DNA of 6,946 bases. Source: Actinomycetales bacterium. GTDB taxonomy: Bacteria; Actinomycetota; Actinomycetes; Actinomycetales; Beutenbergiaceae. The position numbers and the translations under genes are program-made. Shown piece by piece: positions 1 to 4,894 of this stretch (position 1 is its first letter; every line of letters starts with the position of its first letter). The DNA is taken from positions 1-6,946 of the forward strand of contig JAENWO010000129.1 in the NCBI GenBank assembly GCA_016649925.1, written 5' to 3'. Under the pieces are notes generated by a model that was given only the letters and a program-made list of their open reading frames with translations, searched no databases and had not been told where the DNA came from.

Positions 1-65
1 AGCTGGGTGTTCTGAGCCCGACCCCTCGCGCCGGCGTGCAGCTGGGTGTTCTGAGCCCGACCCCT
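1..65. repeat. Two direct copies of a 26-bp repeat (39-bp period)
   Basis: The same 26 bases occur at 1-26 and 40-65, both beginning AGCTGGGTGTTCTGAGCC. They are separated by 13 bases (CGCGCCGGCGTGC), giving a 39-bp period. The first copy starts exactly at the window edge, so more copies may lie to the left. The frame starting at base 2 is open until a TGA at 119-121, so the repeat could be the end of an upstream coding region with 13-residue units, or a non-coding intergenic repeat. I cannot decide between these from this window and do not recognise the repeat family. Confidence 0.85.
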
Positions 66-181
66 GCCGAAGGGGGAAGCAGCAGCCAAGAGCCTCCCTC
101 GCCGTCGGGCGGGGACGGTGATTTCGCGTGCAGCGCAGGCCCGCGGTCGGGCGGCACCCGAGAGTGAGGGAGAATGGACGG

Positions 182-1840
182 ATGCCCGACGGCCCCCTCA
201 TCGTGCAGTCCGACAAGTCCCTCCTCCTCGAGATCGACCACGAGCTCGCTCCGGCGTGCCGTCGGGCGATCGCCCCGTTCGCCGAGCTCGAGCGCGCGCC
301 CGAGCACATCCACACCTACCGGCTCACTCCGCTGGGCCTGTGGAACGCGCGCGCCGCCGGGCACGACGCCGAGCAGGTCATCAACACCCTGCTCGAGTAC
401 TCGCGCTACCCCGTGCCGCACAACCTGCTCGTCGACATCGCCGAGACCATGTCGCGCTACGGCCGCCTGCAGCTGACGACGGACCCCGTGCACGGCCTGG
501 TGCTCCACGCCCTCGACCGGCCCGTGCTCGAGGAGGTGCTCAAGTCCAAGCGCACCGCCGGCCTCGTGGGAGCACGGCTGGACGAAACGAGCGTCGTCGT
601 GCACCCCAGCGAGCGCGGCCACCTCAAGCAGGTGCTGCTCAAGCTCGGCTGGCCCGCGGAGGACCTGGCCGGCTACGTCGACGGCGAGGCGCACGACATC
701 GACCTCGACGAAACCGGCTGGAGCCTTCGGCCCTACCAGAACGAGGCGGTGGAGAGCTTCTGGCACGGCGGGAGCGGCGTCGTCGTCCTGCCCTGCGGAG
801 CGGGCAAGACGCTCGTCGGTGCAGGGGCGATGGCCCAGTCGAAGACGACCACGCTGATCCTCGTCACGAACACCGTCAGCGCCCGGCAGTGGCGCGACGA
901 GCTCATCAAGCGGACCTCGCTGACCGCGGACGAGATCGGGGAGTACTCCGGCTCGCGCAAGGAGATCCGCCCCGTCACGATCGCCACCTACCAGGTGCTG
1001 ACCACGAAGCGGAAGGGCGTCTACCGCCACCTCGAGCTGCTCGATGCACGCGACTGGGGGCTCATCCTGTACGACGAGGTCCACCTCCTCCCCGCCCCGA
1101 TCTTCCGGATGACCGCGGACCTGCAGGCACGCCGTCGGCTCGGGCTGACCGCGACCCTGGTGCGCGAGGACGGCCGTGAGGACGAGGTGTTCTCACTCAT
1201 CGGGCCGAAGCGCTACGACGCGCCCTGGAAGGACATCGAGGCGCAGGGCTACATCGCCCCGGCGGACTGCGTCGAGGTGCGGCTGGACATGCCGCACCCC
1301 GCGCGGATGGCCTATGCAACGGCCGAGCCGGAGGACCGCTACCGGATGGCGGCGTCGGCGAAGGGCAAGATCGACGTCGTCCGGCAGCTCGTCGCGAAGC
1401 ACGAGGGCGAGCAGATCCTCATCATCGGCCAATACCTCGACCAGCTCACCGAGCTCGGGGAGAAGGTCGGCGCGCCCGTCATCACCGGCGCCACCACGGT
1501 GCCGGAGCGACAGCGGCTCTACGCCGCGTTCCGCACCGGCGAGATCACCACCCTGGTGGTGAGCAAGGTCGCGAACTTCTCGATCGACCTGCCCGAGGCG
1601 TCGATCGCGATCCAGGTGTCCGGCGCGTTCGGGTCCCGCCAGGAGGAGGCGCAGCGACTCGGCCGCGTGATGCGTCCCAAGGCCGACGGCCGCACGGCGC
1701 ACTTCTACGCGATCGTCACCCGCGACACCGTGGACCAGGACTTCGCGGCCCACCGCCAGCGCTTCCTCGCCGAGCAGGGCTACGCCTACCGCATCATCGA
1801 CGCCGAGGACCTGGCCGCAACGGAGACCGACGCTGGCTGA
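182..1840 (+). CDS. XPB-family 3'-5' DNA repair helicase
   Basis: Superfamily 2 ATP-dependent DNA helicase of the bacterial XPB group, 552 residues, close to the roughly 540-550 usual for actinobacterial members. Residues 1 to about 170 form the N-terminal domain, whose opening (MPDGPLIVQSDKSLLLEIDH) matches the mycobacterial type. The helicase core shows a Q-motif (LRPYQ, Q186), Walker A PCGAGKT (204-210, K209), DEVH (298-301), GLTAT (321-325), the XPB-specific RED motif (328-330) and motif VI QRLGRVMRP (491-499). All catalytic residues are present. The family unwinds DNA 3' to 5' and is thought to act in repair; its exact bacterial role is unsettled. ATG at 182 is chosen because homology begins there and a GAGGGA Shine-Dalgarno lies at 166-171; an upstream in-frame start at 128 adds 18 residues unlike the family. 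A small hairpin (CCGTC/GACGG, 102-118) lies in the leader. The gene appears monocistronic. Confidence 0.95.
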   Translation: MPDGPLIVQSDKSLLLEIDHELAPACRRAIAPFAELERAPEHIHTYRLTPLGLWNARAAGHDAEQVINTLLEYSRYPVPHNLLVDIAETMSRYGRLQLTTDPVHGLVLHALDRPVLEEVLKSKRTAGLVGARLDETSVVVHPSERGHLKQVLLKLGWPAEDLAGYVDGEAHDIDLDETGWSLRPYQNEAVESFWHGGSGVVVLPCGAGKTLVGAGAMAQSKTTTLILVTNTVSARQWRDELIKRTSLTADEIGEYSGSRKEIRPVTIATYQVLTTKRKGVYRHLELLDARDWGLILYDEVHLLPAPIFRMTADLQARRRLGLTATLVREDGREDEVFSLIGPKRYDAPWKDIEAQGYIAPADCVEVRLDMPHPARMAYATAEPEDRYRMAASAKGKIDVVRQLVAKHEGEQILIIGQYLDQLTELGEKVGAPVITGATTVPERQRLYAAFRTGEITTLVVSKVANFSIDLPEASIAIQVSGAFGSRQEEAQRLGRVMRPKADGRTAHFYAIVTRDTVDQDFAAHRQRFLAEQGYAYRIIDAEDLAATETDAG

Positions 1841-1851
1841 GTCAGTTGGGT

Positions 1852-1883
1852 GCGGCTCCCCTGGAGGGACGCTTGGGAGCCGC
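1852..1883 (+). terminator. Stem-loop after the helicase gene, probable terminator
   Basis: A perfect 9-bp inverted repeat, GCGGCTCCC (1852-1860) and GGGAGCCGC (1875-1883), encloses a 14-base loop and begins 11 bases after the helicase stop codon. There is no T-run after it, as is common in high-GC actinobacteria. Position and stem strength suggest transcription termination or 3'-end stabilisation. An alternative is that it belongs to the end of the IS remnant that follows. Confidence 0.6.
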
Positions 1884-1979
1884 TGATCGGGGCCGTGGGC
1901 AGGGTGTTGGTGCTCCAGTGGTGATGCGGGCGGGCTGATCGTGGGGGCTGGTGGGCGGGGATTCCGTGCCGGACAGGGG

Positions 1980-2378
1980 CTATGTGTGGGTTTTCCGGCG
2001 TTTCCGGGCCGGCGTCGAGTGCGGGGTAGCGGTCTTGGTGGTCAACTGATCGGCGGTGCCGATCGCTTGGAGCGAGACGATCTCGAGTTTGGCGACGAGG
2101 TCTTGGAGTCGTCGGCTGTTGTCGAACCAGGGTTGGTAGCGGGCGAGCTGCTCGTCGGTGAGGAGCTTGGTGACGGTCTTGCCACGGACGGTGCGGGTCC
2201 ACTGGGTGTAGGGGCCGTGCAGGGCCGGCGGGTCTGCCTTGCAGGCACAGTTGGGCTTGCCGCAGCGCATCAGCCGTACCACGACCGATCCGGGTAGCAG
2301 CCCGTCGATCTCGGCGAGTGCCTCGGCGAGGGCCTTGCGGGTCGCGGCGAAGGGTGGTCCTTGCGCTGGCTTGCTCAT
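1980..2378 (-). CDS. DUF6788 family protein, IS-associated
   Basis: A 132-residue protein of unknown biochemical function. It carries the conserved cysteine cluster CGKPNCACKADP (C39, C44, C46), then HGPY (54-57) and a basic, ordered-looking stretch (TRTVRGKTVTKLLTDEQLARY, split here as TRTVRGKTVT and KLLTDEQLAR). This pattern fits DUF6788 proteins, which are often found beside transposases. The Cys/His arrangement could bind a metal or nucleic acid, but that is inference. The C-terminus is basic (ARKRRKTHT). ATG at 2378 is preferred over an upstream start at 2495 because GGAGAA lies just upstream (about 2386-2391), the family begins with this MSKPAQ-like opening, and the extra 39 residues would cross the divergent promoter. 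It is divergent from the transposase stump and was probably an accessory gene of the same element. Confidence 0.8.
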   Translation of the reverse strand: MSKPAQGPPFAATRKALAEALAEIDGLLPGSVVVRLMRCGKPNCACKADPPALHGPYTQWTRTVRGKTVTKLLTDEQLARYQPWFDNSRRLQDLVAKLEIVSLQAIGTADQLTTKTATPHSTPARKRRKTHT

Positions 2379-2420
2379 GGCGTCTTCTCCTGCCGGCGGG
2401 GCGGGGCGGATGTCCACCGA

Positions 2421-2467
2421 TCCTGATCCTACAGCGGCCACACTGAAAGAACACCGATCAGGAGGAG
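2421..2467 (+). promoter_or_regulatory. Inverted repeat covering the transposase ribosome binding site
   Basis: TCCTGATC (2421-2428) and GATCAGGA (2456-2463) form an 8-bp perfect inverted repeat with a 27-base loop. The right arm overlaps the strong Shine-Dalgarno AGGAGGAG (2460-2467) of the transposase start at 2473. In a transcript that entered from upstream, this stem would hide part of the ribosome site, while an mRNA starting inside the loop would be free of it. Several insertion sequences protect themselves from read-through in this way; its action here is inference. On the minus strand, TAGGAT (2431-2426) with GTGTTC (2454-2449) at 17-bp spacing could be a promoter for the DUF6788 gene. 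Confidence 0.45.
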
Positions 2468-2472
2468 ATCCC

Positions 2473-2612
2473 ATGACCGACAGCTGTGCCGACACTGCCT
2501 TCAGTACGAGCCGCGACCGCTTCGAGCAGGTCTGTTCGTTCCTGGGTGATCAGGAGGCCGGAAGCCTCACCCACAGCGAGCTGGAGGCGAGGTTGACGGT
2601 TGATCTGCTCCG
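2473..2612 (+). pseudogene. N-terminal stump of an ISKra4-like transposase
   Basis: Starting from ATG at 2473, eight bases after the end of AGGAGGAG's core, the reading frame gives about 47 residues of the type seen at the start of ISKra4 family transposases: FSTSRDRFEQVCSFLGDQEA, then LTHSELEARLTVDLLR. Beyond residue 47 the match stops and the frame runs on out of phase through the next gene, so no DDE catalytic domain remains. Family members usually continue with a GRELLRQL-type stretch; here only LLR is left, so the break lies close to or within that segment. The fragment cannot be an active transposase. The family call rests on remembered sequence pattern. Confidence 0.7.
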
Positions 2613-2803
2613 GGGAGTACGCGGGGGAGGACCTCGGGTCCGAGCGGGCCACGATCGAGATCAGCGGGGCGGGCGACGTGGACGTCCGCGTCACCGACAC
2701 GCTCGACGCCGAGATCTCCGGCGCCGGCTCGATCGTCCACACCGGTGGTGCACAGGTCGTGCGCAGCGAGATCAGCGGGGCGGGCGAGATCACGGCGCGC
2801 TAG
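2606..2803 (+). pseudogene. 3' fragment of a head-GIN/DUF2807 domain protein
   Basis: The last ~65 codons of a gene for a head-GIN domain (DUF2807, putative auto-transporter adhesin) protein, usually an exported or lipid-anchored beta-solenoid. The visible part runs from SGEYAGEDLGSERATIEISG to the TAG at 2801-2803 and has three repeats: EISGAGD, EISGAGS and EISGAGE. Full members are several times longer and start with a signal or lipobox sequence; both are absent. The frame has only a TTG at 2600 that precedes the junction and has no ribosome site, and the transposase start at 2473 is in a different phase, so production of this fragment is unlikely. The 5' part was presumably lost with the IS right end. 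Confidence 0.75.
2656..2787 (+). repeat. 21-bp direct repeat encoding the EISGAG unit
   Basis: An identical 21-base segment (ending CAGCGGGGCGGGCGA) occurs at 2656-2676 and 2767-2787, 111 bp apart, with a diverged copy around 2709-2729. All three are in the same frame and encode the EISGAG rungs of the GIN domain. This is an internal coding repeat of a repeat protein, not a mobile sequence. Confidence 0.8.
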
Positions 2804-2814
2804 CCGATCGATGC

Positions 2815-2850
2815 TTGCAAAATGCTGCTGCCGGCAGCACAATGGCGGCA
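2815..2850 (+). promoter_or_regulatory. vapBC promoter with palindromic operator, probably leaderless
   Basis: TTGCAA (2815-2820) and CACAAT (2838-2843) are separated by 17 bases, each matching the vegetative sigma consensus at four of six positions. The expected transcription start, 7 bases after the -10, falls on the A of the antitoxin ATG at 2850. No Shine-Dalgarno is present before that ATG, which agrees with a leaderless mRNA. A perfect 14-bp palindrome, TGCTGCCGGCAGCA (2826-2839), occupies most of the spacer and touches the -10. It is the natural candidate for the operator bound by the antitoxin or toxin-antitoxin complex. Confidence 0.6.
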
Positions 2851-3086
2851 TGCCCCGCTCCATCACGATCCGGAACCTGCCGGACGAGACCGTTGACGAG
2901 CTCGCGGCCCGCGCTGCAGCCTCGGGTCGATCGCTGCAGGAGTACCTCAGCAAGCGCCTGATCGACGTCTCACGCGAGCCGGATGTGGAGGTCTGGCTCG
3001 CGCGGGTGGACGCGCGCAAGGCGGCCAACCCTCAGGTCATCGGTGCCCAGCGGATCCTCGAGCTGCGCGACCTGGACCGGGAGTGA
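2850..3086 (+). CDS. FitA/VapB-like ribbon-helix-helix antitoxin
   Basis: A 78-residue antitoxin. The N-terminal ~45 residues (SITIRNLPDETVDELAARAA, then SGRSLQEYL) have the pattern of the FitA-type ribbon-helix-helix fold: a short beta strand that pairs in a dimer to contact DNA, then two helices. The C-terminal part (PDVEVWLARVDARKAANPQV) should wrap and block the active site of the VapC toxin, as in characterised FitAB/VapBC complexes. The gene overlaps the toxin start by four bases (GTGA at 3083-3086), so the two are translated together. It is probably autoregulated at the palindrome upstream. ATG at 2850 is chosen because it begins the conserved region and lies at the predicted transcription start. 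Confidence 0.88.
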   Translation: MPRSITIRNLPDETVDELAARAAASGRSLQEYLSKRLIDVSREPDVEVWLARVDARKAANPQVIGAQRILELRDLDRE

Positions 3087-3478
3087 TCGTCGTCGACGCA
3101 TCGACGGTCGTCGCCGCCCTGATCGATGCCGGACCCACCGGCAGATGGGCCTCACATGTGCTGCGCTCCGACGCGCTTGCCGCACCCCATCTGCTACCCG
3201 CCGAAGTCAGCAACATCCTCAGACGGGCCTCCCTCCTCAGGGATCTCTCCACCGATACCGCCACGCTCGCGCGCAGCGAGTTCGACTCACTGCGGCTGGA
3301 ACTGTTCCCCTTCGCACCATGCTCGGCGCGGATCTGGGAACTGCGCGAGAACATCACGGCCTACGACGCCTGGTATGTCGCGCTGGCCGAGTCCCTGGAC
3401 ACGACCCTCGCCACGCTCGACACCCGGCTCAGCCGGGCTCCCGGACCCCGGTGCGCGTTCCTGGTTGCCGATCAGTAG
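3083..3478 (+). CDS. VapC-like PIN-domain toxin ribonuclease
   Basis: A 131-residue PIN-domain endoribonuclease, a normal VapC length. The acidic metal-binding residues are all visible: D5 (VVDAS), E41 (PAEVSNILRR), D95 (AYDAWYVALAE) and D113 (ATLDTRL). The toxin should therefore be catalytically intact. Characterised VapC enzymes cut tRNA or rRNA with Mg2+ and stop translation unless bound by their antitoxin; the target of this one cannot be read from the sequence. It starts with GTG at 3083, overlapping the antitoxin stop by four bases. It lies beside the IS remnant and broken GIN gene, an accessory setting in which such modules commonly accumulate. Confidence 0.9.
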   Translation: MIVVDASTVVAALIDAGPTGRWASHVLRSDALAAPHLLPAEVSNILRRASLLRDLSTDTATLARSEFDSLRLELFPFAPCSARIWELRENITAYDAWYVALAESLDTTLATLDTRLSRAPGPRCAFLVADQ

Positions 3479-3553
3479 CCGCGAGGAGCCGGAGTTTCGA
3501 GGGTGTCGCCGCCCCCGGCAAGGGTCCCAACGGTGCACGGCAACGTCTCAGCC

Positions 3554-3567
3554 GGGCCGACGGGCCC
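3554..3567. terminator. Short GC hairpin between convergent genes
   Basis: GGGCC (3554-3558) and GGCCC (3563-3567) form a 5-bp all-GC stem with loop GACG, lying 75 bases after the toxin stop and 7 bases before the stop codon of the convergent beta-helix gene. It could act on both strands. The stem is short and lacks a T-run, so this is a weak call. The rest of 3479-3574 shows nothing else. Confidence 0.3.
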
Positions 3568-3574
3568 TCCAGTC

Positions 3575-4807
3575 TCATCCGATCAGTCCGAGCGACCGGA
3601 GATCCGCGATCAGGGTCCCAAGAACGTTGGCGGGTTCGGAGACCTCGGTGGCCGCCGCGTCGTAGCTCCGGTCCGTTGACGTCACCTGCACGTCGTACGC
3701 CGCGGGCTGGGGTGCGGGGGGAGCGCCGAAGAATCCGACGTGCGGGGCGCTCAGTGCCAGACGCTCGCGGGGCTCGAGCACCGCGACGTCGACCTGGTTC
3801 GTCTCGACGACGCTCAGATCCTCGCGTCCATTCCCGTAGCTGTGGTTGGGGCCGACGACGTGGTGGCCGTACTCGACGGCGGCCGCGACGGAGTTGATGA
3901 TGTTGCCGGCGACGAGGGCATTCGTCGCCCGAGTCACGACGATGCCGGAGTTCGGCATGCCGTAGCACATGTTCCCGACAACGGTCACGTTGTCGGTCCT
4001 GTTCAGCTGGATGCCGTGAACTCCCGCCTCGCCGCTGCTCGAGCAGACGTTGCCGACCACAGCGCCCATCGTGTTCTGGGGAAGCCAGTTCTCGTCGTGC
4101 TTGGTCGGATCCAGTGTGATGCCACTACGCCAGTTGTCGTGGCACTGGTTGTTGGAGATCACGAAGTTCGTGCTGTTGTCGTGGGCGTACCCGTGATCTC
4201 CCCCTCGACCCACCACGATTCCCCAGCCGTATTGGTCGCGACCGGCTCCCGGATCGAACCCGTTGCCGTTCGACACACGGTCGATGACCCGGAAGTCCCA
4301 GCAACTCTGGAAGAGGATCCCGTGGCGGCCGTTCTCGATCACGGAGCAGCCGCTGAGGCTGATGTCACCCGAGTGCACGATCGAGATCCCATTGGACTTG
4401 GGCTCCTCGACGCGCGTGTTGTGCTCGAGCGTGCTGCTCGTCACCTGGGTCGCCGTCGCTTGGAAGATCGCGACTCCACCGCTGCACTGGTGGATCCGAG
4501 TGTTCTCGATCTCGATGTCGAGGACGTCCACGATGTCAGGTCTCTGGAGCACGAGGCCGAACTGCCACCCCCCTCGGATCTCAGAGTTCACCACACGATT
4601 GCCGCGGCCCCCCACACCGGCTCCGAGGTAGTAGATGCCGACCCCGACGTGCGCGCCGACGTCGTTCTCCTCCGGGGTCAGATCCGGCGGGGGCACCGTC
4701 GATTCCCGGTTCAGGTCGATCACGAGACCGTCGAACACGACCGGCCCTCCGGACGCGCGTTCCGTGGAGAACGCCGTGAACGCAGGCACTGCGTCAACAG
4801 CTCGCAC
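3575..4807 (-). CDS. Right-handed parallel beta-helix repeat protein, start uncertain
   Basis: 410 residues from a GTG at 4807. Residues ~50-315 are successive beta-helix rungs, for example NRVVNSEIRGGWQFGLVLQR, NGISIVHSGDISLSGCSVIE, NGRHGILFQS, NNQCHDNWRSGITL, DNVTVVGNMCYGMPNSGIVV and NALVAGNIINS. The fold is shared by pectate lyases, alginate epimerases and phage tailspikes; I see no family-defining catalytic set, so no substrate is proposed. Residues 357-368 (VGFFGAPPAPQP) and the final helix-like ANVLGTLIADLRSLGLIG resemble a short C-terminal tail common in phage tail and neck-appendage proteins. No signal peptide or membrane segment is seen. GTG 4807 is unlikely to be the true start: the same frame continues upstream with plausible protein (TIYPRENQTLLGLFPGSVV) to about 4894 without ATG, GTG or TTG. 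Either the 5' end is lost or translation starts at the CTG overlapping the dehydratase stop. Confidence 0.75.
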   Translation of the reverse strand: MRAVDAVPAFTAFSTERASGGPVVFDGLVIDLNRESTVPPPDLTPEENDVGAHVGVGIYYLGAGVGGRGNRVVNSEIRGGWQFGLVLQRPDIVDVLDIEIENTRIHQCSGGVAIFQATATQVTSSTLEHNTRVEEPKSNGISIVHSGDISLSGCSVIENGRHGILFQSCWDFRVIDRVSNGNGFDPGAGRDQYGWGIVVGRGGDHGYAHDNSTNFVISNNQCHDNWRSGITLDPTKHDENWLPQNTMGAVVGNVCSSSGEAGVHGIQLNRTDNVTVVGNMCYGMPNSGIVVTRATNALVAGNIINSVAAAVEYGHHVVGPNHSYGNGREDLSVVETNQVDVAVLEPRERLALSAPHVGFFGAPPAPQPAAYDVQVTSTDRSYDAAATEVSEPANVLGTLIADLRSLGLIG

Positions 4808-4894
4808 GACGGAGCCCGGAAAGAGGCCCAGCAGCGTCTGGTTCTCGCGGGGATAGATCGTCGTCCCACCCCGCGGGTAGACCGCCGACGTCAG
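4808..4894 (-). other. Upstream in-frame extension of the beta-helix gene
   Basis: Read on the minus strand in the beta-helix frame, these bases give an open segment (SAVYPRGGTTIYPRENQT, then LLGLFPGSVV) that looks like the first rungs of the same protein. It contains no ATG, GTG or TTG. At its upstream limit, CTG (4894-4892) overlaps the dehydratase TGA (4893-4891) as CTGA, the same geometry as the common ATGA coupling. It may be a non-canonical start, a mutated ATG, or the edge of a 5' truncation. Confidence 0.5.

Larger units (their letters stand above)
1980..2612. mobile_element. Truncated ISKra4-like insertion sequence remnant
   Basis: Two divergent pieces typical of an actinobacterial ISKra4-type element lie here: a complete DUF6788 accessory gene on the minus strand and the first ~47 codons of a transposase on the plus strand, sharing a 94-bp intergenic region. 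The rest of the transposase and one IS end are missing; sequence switches near 2605-2613 to an unrelated surface-protein gene. The left end of the element is not defined; it probably lies between 1884 and 1979, where I see no gene. No terminal repeats or target duplication can be recognised because the right end is gone. The element should no longer move by itself. The family assignment is from memory of the protein pattern. Confidence 0.65.

Noticed and set aside
1..65. CRISPR array
   Set aside because: Only two copies, a 13-bp spacer that is too short, and no cas genes.
118..1179. Long plus-strand open frame overlapping the helicase
   Set aside because: Arg/Pro/Ala-rich composition typical of an off-frame reading of high-GC DNA; the helicase frame has all family motifs.
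1941..2297. Gly-rich plus-strand open frame opposite the DUF6788 gene
   Set aside because: Antisense to a gene with a conserved cysteine motif and a good ribosome site; no family resemblance.
2473..2961. A fused transposase-GIN or larger novel protein from the start at 2473
   Set aside because: After residue ~47 the frame is out of phase with the GIN coding and gives Arg/Gly-rich sequence; it is run-on translation past a deletion scar.
3423..3437. CCCGGCT/AGCCGGG palindrome as a terminator or operator
   Set aside because: It has a one-base centre and lies inside the toxin coding sequence, so it cannot form a useful hairpin and is probably codon-driven.
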